From assembly GCF_044386045.1 (NCBI RefSeq), contig NZ_JBISCD010000038.1, positions 243,934 through 307,933 on the forward strand: a stretch of DNA of 64,000 nucleotides, written 5' to 3'. This DNA comes from Thalassobellus sediminis. GTDB taxonomy: Bacteria > Bacteroidota > Bacteroidia > Flavobacteriales > Flavobacteriaceae. The position numbers and the translations under genes were made by a program. The notes under the pieces are model-generated. The model had not been told where the DNA came from. It searched no databases and was given only the letters and a program-made list of their open reading frames with translations. Position 1 is the stretch's first letter, and every line of letters begins with the position of its first letter. This document shows, piece after piece, positions 52,851 through 62,126 of the stretch.

Positions 52851-53627
52851 TTAATTTGTAATATTTCCTGGTGTTCCAAAATACCCATTACCATTTAAAT
52901 AAGGATCTTCACTTGTAATATGATAATGATAAATACCATTAGGAAAATCGGCTGTTACGCCTGTATGTCCATGATACGCATCTAAATCGGCATTGGTTAT
53001 AGTAGCACCATTTTCTTTAGGTCCGTAAACAGGAAATCCATCTGCCAATAATCCTAAAAAGGCATCTTCTCCAAATTGTTCTGTTAAGAAAGTAGGCTCA
53101 ATATGATAATGGTAGTTATCTTGACCTGCGGGATGCCCTAAATACTGATCAAATGAATCAATTTCATTGGTTAACGGAGAACCGCCTGCTGCATACTGAT
53201 TAAAAAACACCACGCCATTTCTTGAAATACCTATTGGTCCCATTGGCGTTGCTTCTTTATTAGCAGCTTCTTTAGGATTTAACGTTATGGTGAATACAAT
53301 ATTTTGCGTTGTAATTCTATTAGGGTTTAATCGAAAATTAGAATTAGTCCCATTGTAATCTGCATGTAATGGATTATCTGTTGGCCAATACGGACTTGTA
53401 TGATTTGGCAAATCTTGAGTAGTAAACGTTACCGTATTTCCGTTAACCGCATATGATAAACCGGTGCCTTCAAATTTTGAAAGTATCGAAGTTATATCAT
53501 AATCGGTATCAACTACCGTTTCTATGTCTTCATTTTCCATTAAGTTAGAATCATCTTCGTTAGAACAAGCAATAAAAATGAAAACAAAAATTGTTAGTAA
53601 AAAAATGATTTTTTTTAGATTTCCCAT
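52851..53627 (-). CDS. YHYH-domain lipoprotein
   Basis: 258 residues with lipoprotein signal (IIFLLTIFVFIFIACSNED, Cys about 21). The YHYH domain is clear: GHPAGQDNYHYHIEPTF and NGIYHYHITSEDPYLNG, with the flanking NRNG-type motif GISRNGVVFFNQYAAGGSPL and DGFPVYGPKE. The repeated His pattern suggests metal binding, perhaps copper given the SCO1 gene in the same operon; that is inference. First gene of the YHYH-MORN-SCO1 operon. Confidence 0.85.
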   Translation of the reverse strand: MGNLKKIIFLLTIFVFIFIACSNEDDSNLMENEDIETVVDTDYDITSILSKFEGTGLSYAVNGNTVTFTTQDLPNHTSPYWPTDNPLHADYNGTNSNFRLNPNRITTQNIVFTITLNPKEAANKEATPMGPIGISRNGVVFFNQYAAGGSPLTNEIDSFDQYLGHPAGQDNYHYHIEPTFLTEQFGEDAFLGLLADGFPVYGPKENGATITNADLDAYHGHTGVTADFPNGIYHYHITSEDPYLNGNGYFGTPGNITN

Positions 53628-53710
53628 GAGCTTTAATTTTTAATAGGACTCATTAATATTCAAAAAGTTTAATTAAACAGTAAACCGTAAAATATTTGGA
53701 GCTAAAACTT

Positions 53711-53718
53711 TACCTTTG
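53711..53718 (+). promoter_or_regulatory. -7 box TACCTTTG for the methyltransferase gene
   Basis: TACCTTTG 18 bp before ATG 53737. The in-frame TTG at 53716 falls inside the box and is rejected as start. Confidence 0.55.
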
Positions 53719-53736
53719 CACCCTTATTTATATACG

Positions 53737-54951
53737 ATGCGATTACACAGAAATTTATGCTTTGCAGTTATTGATGGCTTAACATTAATATTTAACGAAG
53801 GAAAGTATGCCGATAAAGTTATTCAACAACTACTAAAACGTGATAAACGTTGGGGCGCTCGCGACAGAGGTTTTGTTGCCGAAACCACCTACGACATGGT
53901 ACGTTGGAAGCGTTTATATGCCGAAATTGCTGAAGTAAAAGAACCGTTTGACAGAGAAAATCTGTGGCGTATGTTTGCTGTTTGGGCAACTTTGAAAGGC
54001 ATCAAATTACCAGATTGGAAATATTTTGAAGGCACGCCTTTACGAAAAATTAAAGGACGTTATGATGAACTCTCAAAAACCAGACGATTCAAAGAATCTA
54101 TTCCAGACTGGATGGATGAAATTGGTAGAAAAGAATTAGGTGATGCTGTTTGGGGTAAAGAAATTGCTGCTTTAAACGAACAAGCCGACGTTATTTTAAG
54201 AGTAAACACGCTTAAAACAACAAAAGAAAAATTACAAACGGAATTATTCGATTTAGATATTGAAACTGATTTTATTGATAACTACCCAAGTGCACTAAAA
54301 TTAAGAGAGCGTGCTAATGTATTTTCTACTGAAGCTTTTAAAAATGGTCATTTTGAAGTTCAAGATGCTTCATCTCAATTAGTAGCTGAGTATTTAAATG
54401 TAAAACCTGGTATGCGTGTTGTTGATGCTTGCGCAGGTGCAGGAGGAAAAACATTGCATTTAGCCGCTTTAATGGAAAACAAAGGTCAAATTATTGCTAT
54501 GGATATTTATGGCAATAAATTGAATGAATTAAAACGTCGTGCAAAACGAAACGGTGCTCATAATATTGAAAACCGCACTATCGAATCGACCAAAGTCATT
54601 AAAAAATTATATGATAAAGCCGATCGTGTTTTAATTGATGCACCATGCTCTGGATTAGGAGTATTACGTAGAAATCCGGATGCTAAATGGAAACTACAAC
54701 CCGACTTTATTGATAAAATAAAGAAAACCCAACAAGATATTTTACAACAATATTCTAAAATGGTAAAAGCTGGTGGGCAACTAGTATATGCTACCTGTTC
54801 GGTATTACCATCTGAAAACCAAGAACAAGTTGAAACCTTTTTAACATCGGAAGCTGGCACTAATTTTAAACTTATAAAAGACAAAAAAGTATTGTCGCAT
54901 AAATCTGGTTTCGATGGATTTTATATGGCGGTATTAGAGCGTAAAGCTTAA
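53737..54951 (+). CDS. RsmB/NOP-family rRNA (cytosine-C5) methyltransferase
   Basis: 404 residues from ATG 53737. An N-terminal NusB-like helical part (about 1-130) precedes the SAM-dependent domain: GHFEVQDASSQLVAEYLNVK, SAM motif VVDACAGAGGKTLHLAALM, VLIDAPCSGLGVLRRNPDAK with the first catalytic Cys, and VYATCSVLPSENQEQVE with the nucleophile Cys. This matches RsmB-type 16S rRNA m5C methyltransferases. The exact cytosine cannot be told from sequence. Monocistronic. Confidence 0.9.
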   Translation: MRLHRNLCFAVIDGLTLIFNEGKYADKVIQQLLKRDKRWGARDRGFVAETTYDMVRWKRLYAEIAEVKEPFDRENLWRMFAVWATLKGIKLPDWKYFEGTPLRKIKGRYDELSKTRRFKESIPDWMDEIGRKELGDAVWGKEIAALNEQADVILRVNTLKTTKEKLQTELFDLDIETDFIDNYPSALKLRERANVFSTEAFKNGHFEVQDASSQLVAEYLNVKPGMRVVDACAGAGGKTLHLAALMENKGQIIAMDIYGNKLNELKRRAKRNGAHNIENRTIESTKVIKKLYDKADRVLIDAPCSGLGVLRRNPDAKWKLQPDFIDKIKKTQQDILQQYSKMVKAGGQLVYATCSVLPSENQEQVETFLTSEAGTNFKLIKDKKVLSHKSGFDGFYMAVLERKA

Positions 54952-54995
54952 AATTGAAACTCTATTGTTTTTAAAGTTTTAAAAAATGCAAAAAA

Positions 54996-55019
54996 AAGAC
55001 TGCCTTTTCAGACAGTCTT
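54996..55019. terminator. Bidirectional terminator
   Basis: Stem AAGACTG / CAGTCTT flanked by A- and T-runs, between the convergent methyltransferase and susD-like genes. Confidence 0.78.
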
Positions 55020-55084
55020 GATTTTTTGAATTATATATCTATATATCATAGTTAATAGATATACCATTCTCTATTAATAAAAAA

Positions 55085-56683
55085 CTACTCAACATCCCAA
55101 AAAATCCTGGTAACCAAATCATCCTTACCTCCAATTGCTGAAACTGCAGCTGAATAGTTAACTGGGTTTGCTGATTGCTCTGAATCGGGATAAGTAAACC
55201 TATGCACAAATCCATCTCCACCATTTGCTAACAGATCATTATTAAATGAATTTCTAGATATATTAGAATGATTACTCCTTCTCATATTAGCCCATGCTTC
55301 TGCTGGATTTTTAATGTTTGTAATCCAATATTGAATACTTATTAAATCAATTTTATCTTGATCGCTAACTGCTAATGTAAAATCTACATTTGCATCAGAA
55401 AGATAAGAAGTTTTTTCTGCCAAAGAAACTTCTGGAAGCGTTGAACCTGTTTCAGTAATGTAGGTCGCATAAACATCCATATTAGCAGTAATTCCATCTT
55501 CGTAATATGCTTGGGCACTTCCACTAATATAACCTCTAACAACGGCTTCTGCCAAAAGTAAAGAAGTTTGAGAATAAGTAACCCAAAATGTAGGAGCCAA
55601 AATAGATGCACCACAATTCACATTCATTTCTGAATAATTTAAACCACCTGCTTTTAAACCTCTATATGGAGCTGCACCAAGCGCGATTGCTTCTACACCA
55701 ACAGGAACACCAAATTGATTTGCTATATCGTAATCAGGGTTTGGATCTGCAAGTGGATCTGCAGGGTCTTCAAAAGAAGCTACTAAGTATTTACCACGTG
55801 GATCATTTGTTGTTTTTAGCTGCTCTACAAAAGGCTCAGCTGCATGATGAAAATAAGGAAATGCAATTAAGGTATTATTTGATCCATTTGTAAACAATGA
55901 CCCATCATAACGCACAAAAGCATTATCATTATTAGATGTCATCACTCCTCCAGGACCATTAACAGCTTCATTTACAATAGTCTGAGCTAAAGCAGAATTT
56001 ACTTTAGTATAACGCATCCCTAATCTTAATAATAATGAATTACCTAATTTTTGCCACTTAGCCACTTGTTGTGCAGCACTAGTAGATGGAACAGCTCCAT
56101 TTATACCGTAAAACAAATCAGCTTCCACAAACTCTCCACCAGAACTTAAACTAGCCACAGCTTCTTTTAGTTCTTTATGAAGGTCTTCATAAATCGCTTC
56201 ATCATCATCATATGATGGATAAAAGTATTCCTTACCATCAATAGCTTTTCCTGCTTCAAAGTATGGAATATCTCCATAAGCATCTACCATAATCATAAAT
56301 ACCTGGGCTTTCCATATACGCACCATACTTTTTAAATTAATTCGATCCGTATCATCACCTAACATATTATTAAGTATATGTGTAAATTCTTTTATAGATC
56401 TAGTATAATTTCCAAATGCCCCATTTTGCTGTGCATCAATATTCTCATTAAAATTAAAACCAAGTGTAGCACCTGTATTATAAGGATTTACATAATGCTG
56501 AACAATAGTATTCTCAGCTCCCCATCCACCAGTTCCTGTTCGCTGTGAACCTGCAAAAATTAATGATGCTTCAATATCGTTAATTTGATAAGGATCTGTA
56601 TTTATTGCCTCAAAATTGTCATCGCATCCTACTACAAATAATAAGATGGTAAATATTAATATAAATTGTTTTATAGTTTTCAT
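55085..56683 (-). CDS. SusD/RagB-like nutrient-binding lipoprotein
   Basis: 532 residues with lipoprotein signal (ILIFTILLFVVGCDDN, Cys about 20). SusD-type opening FEAINTDPYQINDIEAS, TPR-like helices including FTHILNNMLGDDTDRINLKS and RIWKAQVFMIMVDAYGDIPY, and the C-terminal EAWANMRRSNHSNIS with the usual W-x-E-x-RR pattern, as in SusD-like family 2. It caps the SusC transporter on the cell surface and binds the ligand. It follows the susC-like gene by 5 bp. No glycoside hydrolase is next to it, so the ligand is open (glycan or peptide). Confidence 0.92.
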   Translation of the reverse strand: MKTIKQFILIFTILLFVVGCDDNFEAINTDPYQINDIEASLIFAGSQRTGTGGWGAENTIVQHYVNPYNTGATLGFNFNENIDAQQNGAFGNYTRSIKEFTHILNNMLGDDTDRINLKSMVRIWKAQVFMIMVDAYGDIPYFEAGKAIDGKEYFYPSYDDDEAIYEDLHKELKEAVASLSSGGEFVEADLFYGINGAVPSTSAAQQVAKWQKLGNSLLLRLGMRYTKVNSALAQTIVNEAVNGPGGVMTSNNDNAFVRYDGSLFTNGSNNTLIAFPYFHHAAEPFVEQLKTTNDPRGKYLVASFEDPADPLADPNPDYDIANQFGVPVGVEAIALGAAPYRGLKAGGLNYSEMNVNCGASILAPTFWVTYSQTSLLLAEAVVRGYISGSAQAYYEDGITANMDVYATYITETGSTLPEVSLAEKTSYLSDANVDFTLAVSDQDKIDLISIQYWITNIKNPAEAWANMRRSNHSNISRNSFNNDLLANGGDGFVHRFTYPDSEQSANPVNYSAAVSAIGGKDDLVTRIFWDVE

Positions 56684-56688
56684 ATTTG

Positions 56689-59600
56689 TTAAAATTTAGC
56701 AGTTAAAGCAAAAGAAAAACTTCTGGTTGTTGGTAACGATGAATTTTCATAACCAACCCTTGTATCTCCGGAAGACTGAACAGCCTCAGGGTCAAGGTTA
56801 GGAAGATCTTTATATAGAATTGCAACATTACGAGCAGAAGCTGTAAAAGAAAGTCCTTTAAAGAATTTCAAAGAATTATATTTCTTTAAAACATCTGTAA
56901 AATCATAAGAAATAGATATATTCCTTAACTTAATAAAGTCTGATTTAAAAAGAAAAGGTTCTCCAATCTGTATACTTCTGTAATCAGAATAAAAAGTTTG
57001 TAAATCAGCTTGATCTACAACAGTTGTATTTGGTACATACACTGGGTTTTCATCTGTTCCTGTATTTTGAACCCCTTCTACTAATAAACCATTTTCACCT
57101 TCACGTCGACCTTCTAAAGACAATAAAGAATGTCCTTGTCTTGTCATATTTAAAAGTGTAGAAGACAATACTTTACCTCCAAACTTATAATCTAAAAATA
57201 CTCCAAGCGTTAATTTTTTATACGTAAATGTATTAGACCATCCACCTATCATTTTTGCATTCGCACTACCAACAGCATGATAATCATCTGTAGCTCGAAG
57301 ACGACCATTGTCTCTCAATATTTTTTCACCAGAAGGTGTTCTTAAAAATTTTCTAATGTATAATTGATTCATAGCCATACCCACCGTATAATGTAATTGA
57401 CCTAAAAACTCATTACCTGTACGATTATAATCAATAACTAAGAAATCATCAATTGGAGTTCCATCAGGATTTTTACCCACTGAAAGCACTTCAGAATCCA
57501 TAGCAGTATGATTCCAAGAAGTAGTCCACCTAAAGTTATCATTTTGAATAGGTGTATATTCAATTAACGTTTCTAAACCGAAATTTTTCAAAGACCCTAA
57601 ATTTTCTTTAGACTCATTATATCCTGAAGCAGGAGATAATTGCACATCTAAAATCTGATCTGTAGTCACTTTTTCAAAAGCTCCTATATCAACACGTAGC
57701 TTATTACTAAACATACGCAATTCTAATCCTATTTCCTTTTCAGTAACTGTATAAGTAGTTAAAGCTGGATTAGGTGCATTTCCACTCGCTATTCCTGCTG
57801 TTGTTTGTCCATTAAATTGATTATTATCAATACCATATGCTAATGTTCCATCGTATACTCCAACACCATTAATACTTCCTGTCTCTGCCCATGAAGATCT
57901 GATTTTAGCATAATCTAACCAACTTGTTTCAGGTAATAATTCAGACACTATAACACTTCCAGAAATTGATGGATAAAACACATCGTTATTTGTTGGATTT
58001 AATTGTGAAAACCAATCATTTCTTCCTGTTAAATTCAAGAAAAATGTATCATCATATCCAAAATCTGCCAAAGCATATAAAGAATTTACTTCCGATAAAG
58101 TGTAGTCATTCCCTTGATTTTGAATAGTACCATTACTAAGAGCAAAAAAGTCTCTATTTATAAAATTACTTGCATTAGCAAATAAACGCTTATCTTTTAC
58201 TCTAAAAGTATTTCCTCCAATACTTGCATCTACTGAGAGTTTACCAAAAGTCTTAGAAGCACCAATTAAGAAATCTGCATTTATATCAGTTCCATTTGAT
58301 TCATCTACTGCGTAACTACCTCTATAAGTACCATCTCCATTAAAAGGGTTTGTTGTACCAATTCCTCCTGGGTTTTTCGACTCAATAGAACGGTGTGCTA
58401 AATCATAATTATATCTACCTTGCACATATAACCAATCTGTAAAATCATATCTCAAAGTAGCTGTTGCAAGTAAACGATCTCTAATTTCTCCGTAATATTG
58501 ACCAGCTTGTTGTGCATAATAAGGATTTCTAATAGTAGACCAACTTGCAACTCGATATTCTGTTCCATTAGGAGCAAATGCATAATCTCTCATAAGTTCT
58601 AACGGTATACTTGTAGCTATTCTTGTAAAAAAGTTCATTGAACCACTACCCTGAGTACCAACTTGTGGGGGATTAATTTGGTTCTCATGTGAATAATTTA
58701 CATTAAGAGATAGTTTAAGCTTATCCGTTATATTATGATTTATACCAATATTAGCAATAGTTCTTTTATATTCATTTGTTGGTTCTATTCCATCTGATTC
58801 TGTTGAAGAAATTGAAGCTCGGAAACTCCCATTTTCACCACCACCAGAAAGCGCTACCGAATGAGTTAAATTAATCCCTGTATTAAAATAGTCTTTTAAC
58901 CTATTAGGGTTAGCTGAATATGGTCTCATTATTACATCACCATTTTCATCTGCTGCAAAAGTAGGTGTCATAGCTCCATCTAATCTTTCTCCCCAACCGA
59001 ATTGCCCCATTTGACTTGCCTGTCCTTGAGTTGTTGGCCTGTTACCTCCTTGTCCAGAACCATATACTTGCTGATTTTCAAAGAAGTCTAGCGCATGTTG
59101 ACTTGTATAGTTTACACTATATTCAACACCAATACCTGTGCCTTTAGATCCAGATTTTGTAGTAATAAGTATAGCTCCGTTAGCAGCTCTAGAACCATAT
59201 AATGCAGCAGCAGTAGCTCCTTTTAATACAGTCATGTTTTCTATATCATCAGGATTAATACTTAACAAGGCATCGCCTCGATCTCGTTGTTGCCCATTAC
59301 CATTTGTACCTCTTGCTCCTTGATCCATTGGCAAACCATTAATTACAATAAGCGGTGCATTATTACCGCCAGCAAAAGTAGACTGACCACGCAAACGAAT
59401 TTTTGTACTTGCACCAGCACCTGCAGCTGGTGGTGTAATATTTAAACCTGCAACTTTTCCTGTTAAAGACTCCATTACATTAGTGGTTCTATTAACAACA
59501 AGATCTTCTGTTTTTACAGAAGTTGCTGAATACCCCAACTTTCTAGAAGACTTCTTAATACCTAAAGCAGTTATTACCACTTCATCCATTACTTCTGCAC

Positions 59601-59949
59601 TTTCATTAAGTGTAACATCAATAACAGTTTTACCTGCAACAGAAACTTCCTTTTGTTCGTACCCTAAATAAGTAAATACTAAAGTTGCATTACTTTGGTC
59701 GTCAACTTTTATTTGATATTTACCATCAAAATCGGTTACACTACCAGTTGATGTGTTTTTTAGCAAAACATTTACTCCTAAAAGTGGTATTCCGTTTGCA
59801 TCTACCACCTTACCTGTAATTGTTTTAGTTTGAGCTTGAGCAAAGCCAAACAAACCAAGCATAATAATGCAACACATAATTACTCGCAGCATAGATGAAT
59901 TTTGCATAAATAACTTTGGAATACAATAAATTGTAATTTTACTCTCCAT
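56689..59949 (-). CDS. SusC/RagA-family TonB-linked outer-membrane transporter
   Basis: 1086 residues: signal peptide (CCIIMLGLFGFAQAQ), carboxypeptidase-regulatory-like domain (about 42-125; TITGKVVDANGIPLLGVNVL), TonB box-plug (DEVVITALGIKKSSRKLGYS; SLTGKVAGLNITPPAAGAG; GATAAALYGSRAANGAILIT) and a long barrel ending TTRSFSFALTAKF. It forms the channel of a SusCD complex. The leader region carries two CAATCGATTG palindromes, so a LacI-type regulator probably controls it. Ligand unknown. Confidence 0.94.
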   Translation of the reverse strand: MESKITIYCIPKLFMQNSSMLRVIMCCIIMLGLFGFAQAQTKTITGKVVDANGIPLLGVNVLLKNTSTGSVTDFDGKYQIKVDDQSNATLVFTYLGYEQKEVSVAGKTVIDVTLNESAEVMDEVVITALGIKKSSRKLGYSATSVKTEDLVVNRTTNVMESLTGKVAGLNITPPAAGAGASTKIRLRGQSTFAGGNNAPLIVINGLPMDQGARGTNGNGQQRDRGDALLSINPDDIENMTVLKGATAAALYGSRAANGAILITTKSGSKGTGIGVEYSVNYTSQHALDFFENQQVYGSGQGGNRPTTQGQASQMGQFGWGERLDGAMTPTFAADENGDVIMRPYSANPNRLKDYFNTGINLTHSVALSGGGENGSFRASISSTESDGIEPTNEYKRTIANIGINHNITDKLKLSLNVNYSHENQINPPQVGTQGSGSMNFFTRIATSIPLELMRDYAFAPNGTEYRVASWSTIRNPYYAQQAGQYYGEIRDRLLATATLRYDFTDWLYVQGRYNYDLAHRSIESKNPGGIGTTNPFNGDGTYRGSYAVDESNGTDINADFLIGASKTFGKLSVDASIGGNTFRVKDKRLFANASNFINRDFFALSNGTIQNQGNDYTLSEVNSLYALADFGYDDTFFLNLTGRNDWFSQLNPTNNDVFYPSISGSVIVSELLPETSWLDYAKIRSSWAETGSINGVGVYDGTLAYGIDNNQFNGQTTAGIASGNAPNPALTTYTVTEKEIGLELRMFSNKLRVDIGAFEKVTTDQILDVQLSPASGYNESKENLGSLKNFGLETLIEYTPIQNDNFRWTTSWNHTAMDSEVLSVGKNPDGTPIDDFLVIDYNRTGNEFLGQLHYTVGMAMNQLYIRKFLRTPSGEKILRDNGRLRATDDYHAVGSANAKMIGGWSNTFTYKKLTLGVFLDYKFGGKVLSSTLLNMTRQGHSLLSLEGRREGENGLLVEGVQNTGTDENPVYVPNTTVVDQADLQTFYSDYRSIQIGEPFLFKSDFIKLRNISISYDFTDVLKKYNSLKFFKGLSFTASARNVAILYKDLPNLDPEAVQSSGDTRVGYENSSLPTTRSFSFALTAKF

Positions 59950-60053
59950 TGTTTAATTGTTTTTAAAAGGTTAATAATTTAGTTTAGTTTATGTTATTAA
60001 AAACAAATAAATAGAAATAAAACGAAAGCAAAAAGAAAATGAACGCAAAAAAA

Positions 60054-60063
60054 CAATCGATTG
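60054..60063. promoter_or_regulatory. LacI-type operator, site 1 (CAATCGATTG)
   Basis: Perfect 10-bp palindrome CAATCGATTG extended to CGT on one side. Lies about 105 bp upstream of the susC-like gene and 69 bp (centre to centre) from site 2, which carries the same extension in the opposite orientation. Confidence 0.6.
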
Positions 60064-60099
60064 CGTAATTTTTTATTAAAAAAAACTTGCTTTTAAATA

Positions 60100-60107
60100 T
60101 ATTTTTG
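60100..60107 (+). promoter_or_regulatory. -7 box TATTTTTG between the two operators
   Basis: A plus-strand TAnnTTTG match lying between the two CAATCGATTG sites and pointing toward the broken barrel gene, suggesting that gene and the susC operon once shared a divergent, co-regulated control region. Confidence 0.35.
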
Positions 60108-60122
60108 TAGAGTTTATCAACG

Positions 60123-60132
60123 CAATCGATTG
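60123..60132. promoter_or_regulatory. LacI-type operator, site 2 (CAATCGATTG)
   Basis: Second perfect palindrome, in context ACGCAATCGATTGTT. The ACG extension makes it an inverted copy of site 1. Two sites 69 bp apart could allow looping. Confidence 0.6.
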
Positions 60133-60265
60133 TTAAAGTTTGTTGCGTAGATTTTTTAAAGTCCAAGTATAAAAAACACTAAACTTATATTATTAAAAAT
60201 AAAGGAAGTAAATAAAATTTAAAGAAACACTTAAATTAAAAATGATTAAAAGTGTTTTAAAAATA

Positions 60266-60803
60266 ATGAAAAACCAATTACTAATAACATTAGTTATTAC
60301 CTTATTGAAAATAGCAACTGTTAAGCGCAAGACGTTACATTCGGAATTATGGGTGGAATAAACTTTGTTACATTTACCCGAGACATTAATACAAAAGACG
60401 ACGTAGTAATAGCATTTAATATTGGTGTTACAAGCAAAATTAAAATTTCGTATAAATTATCTTTTTAACCAGAATTACTATATCCTGGATAAGATTATAA
60501 CACAAACGGTAGTACGGAAGGTATTTATAGCACTAAAGTATTTAACTGTTATATTAATAGCAAAATACTATATTACAAAAAGACTGAGTCTTGAAGCAGG
60601 TGCAGAAATTATTTTTTTTACTCTCTACTAAAGGAGGCTGCTAAGATTATAAAGATATTATTAGACAACAAAATTTGATATAAAGTAAGGTCTTGGATAT
60701 AAACAGGAAAATGGTCTTATTATGTAGGAAAAATTAATTACATTTACAGGATAACAGCAACAAAATACTTATCATATCCTAACTTATTTACGGGATATGA
60801 TCA
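60266..60803 (+). pseudogene. Broken outer-membrane beta-barrel (PorT-like) gene
   Basis: Fragments of a porin-like protein can be read in shifting frames: MKNQLLITLVITLL (signal), then AQDVTFGIMGGINFVTFTRD, IGVTSKIKISYKLSF followed by a stop, YNTNGSTEGIYSTKVFN, AKYYITKRLSLEAGAEI and GLGYKQENGLIM. Their order and spacing match small outer-membrane barrel proteins of Bacteroidota (AQDVTFG..AGVNF.., KYYI..GLSLEAGAQ..). At least four frameshifts or stops separate them. It begins in the area controlled by the CAATCGATTG sites and ends at the border of the cassette array. Confidence 0.8.
60771..60801. repeat. Perfect 9-bp inverted repeat at the array border
   Basis: ATCATATCC (60771-60779) and GGATATGAT (60793-60801) with a 13-base loop, 23 bp before the first cassette core site. 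No T-run follows, so it is not a normal terminator. It could be part of an insertion site. Confidence 0.5.
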
Positions 60804-60836
60804 ATAAAAGCAATTATATAACGTGTTAGCCACAAT

Positions 60837-61391
60837 ATGCCACGAATGCAAAATTTGACTAAAGAAATACAATCATTACTCGAATCAAAGGAAACTCAAG
60901 ATTTCCTGAAAGTCGCTCGTGGATTTATTGAACTAATAGAAAATAAAGAAATAAAGGAAATAGAATTTTATCCTGAAATGCACAAAAAACTGACTGAATT
61001 ATATAACGCTGGAATTTCTCTGAAATCGGTCGAATTAATTCACTCAAGTGAAAAAACGGAATTTGAAACTGGAACGCGAGAGAATTTAAAAGAACAGAAC
61101 GTAAATCTGATTTCTTCACTTGGAAAAGATTGTTTTTATTGGGAAGTTTTTGACCCTACTTACGAAAAAGAAAACGAGCCGACACAAGGTTGGTTAGTCG
61201 ATGATGTTGCTGATATTTATGTGGATTTAAAGGAAGAACTTTATAAAATAGACCAAATCGGAACAGATGAAGCAATCGAAGATGGACTTTGGCAATTGAA
61301 ATTCGGATTTACCTCACATTGGGGAAATCATTGTGTGAATGCAATTAGAGCTTTGCACTACATATATTACGATGGAAAAACAACAACGTAA
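60837..61391 (+). CDS. DUF5063-like protein (cassette 1)
   Basis: 184 residues, no signal peptide. FLKVARGFIELIENKEIKEI near residue 20-40 and VADIYVDLKEELYKIDQ plus LWQLKFGFTSHWGNHCVNAI followed by RALHYIYYD at the end match the DUF5063 pattern. Starts only three bases after the core site GTTAGCCAC, so its ribosome-binding context is the cassette end itself. No promoter box seen in front, so it may rely on read-through. Function unknown. Confidence 0.72.
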   Translation: MPRMQNLTKEIQSLLESKETQDFLKVARGFIELIENKEIKEIEFYPEMHKKLTELYNAGISLKSVELIHSSEKTEFETGTRENLKEQNVNLISSLGKDCFYWEVFDPTYEKENEPTQGWLVDDVADIYVDLKEELYKIDQIGTDEAIEDGLWQLKFGFTSHWGNHCVNAIRALHYIYYDGKTTT

Positions 61392-61400
61392 ATAAATACT

Positions 61401-61540
61401 GTGGCTAACAACGTGTATAATTAATTGCTTTGGTCGTTGCTTATTTGGAAAATTCCTTCGGAATTTTCTCGCGTTCGTTTTTGTTTACTAAATTAGTTGC
61501 TTAAACACGCAACTAACAATACACAAAACCGTTGTAGCAC
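61401..61540 (+). repeat. attC-like site A
   Basis: R'' GTGGCTAAC (61401-61409) and R' GTTGTAGCAC (61531-61540). Inner arms GTGTATAATTAATTGC and GCAACTAACAATACAC pair with a few unpaired bases. Apical hairpin GAAAATTCC (61448-61456), loop TTC, GGAATTTTC (61460-61468). Confidence 0.8.
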
Positions 61541-61561
61541 ATTAAACCAACCAACATACGA

Positions 61562-62125
61562 ATGAACAAAATCGTAGTTTTTTTATTCTTTTTAGCAATC
61601 GGAATTATTTCCTGTAAAAATCCTGAAAAGGAATCTGACAAATTGGAAATTGCCAAAAAATTCTACATTGCGATTGACAATTCAAATCCTTCAAAAACGA
61701 CTGAATTAATTACCGAGAGATTTACGACCATTGACGACGGATTTGAGCAGAAATATAGTGGAAATGAATACGCTGAATGGGTAATGTGGGATTCTGTATT
61801 CCAACCGACCTACGAAATACTCAAAATCGAAAAAGAAAATGGAATTGTAAAAGCTAAAATTTCAAAAACGGACAAGCGAATTTCCTTTCTTCATCACGAA
61901 CCTATTATTACAGACGAAATTATACAATTTGAGAATAATAAAATAAAGAATATCAATAGGTTTTCTGCCTCGTTTAACGTTGAGAAATTTGTTAAAAACA
62001 GAGATGAACTTGTAAATTGGATTGCGGAAAATAAACCTGAATTGGATGGATTTTTAAACGACCAAACAAAGAGTGGCGGAATGAATTATTTAAAAGCGAT
62101 TGAACTGTATAAAAACAAAAAATAA
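61562..62125 (+). CDS. NTF2-like lipoprotein (cassette 2)
   Basis: 187 residues with lipoprotein signal (FLFFLAIGIISCKNPEK, Cys about 18). The domain (IAKKFYIAIDNSNPSKTTEL, FQPTYEILKIEKENGIVKAK, IIQFENNKIKNINRFSASF) has the alpha-beta layout of NTF2-like/SnoaL-type proteins. Starts 21 bp after its core site. Envelope-located, role unknown; stop codon two bases before R'' of site B. Confidence 0.65.
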   Translation: MNKIVVFLFFLAIGIISCKNPEKESDKLEIAKKFYIAIDNSNPSKTTELITERFTTIDDGFEQKYSGNEYAEWVMWDSVFQPTYEILKIEKENGIVKAKISKTDKRISFLHHEPIITDEIIQFENNKIKNINRFSASFNVEKFVKNRDELVNWIAENKPELDGFLNDQTKSGGMNYLKAIELYKNKK

Positions 62126-62126
62126 C

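Noticed and set aside
59984..60166. 60-codon minus-strand ORF upstream of susC
   Set aside because: It spans both CAATCGATTG operators and is low complexity.
60422..60631. 69-codon plus-strand ORF
   Set aside because: It is a patchwork of frames within the broken barrel gene; only AKYYITKRLSLEAGAEI is genuine barrel sequence.
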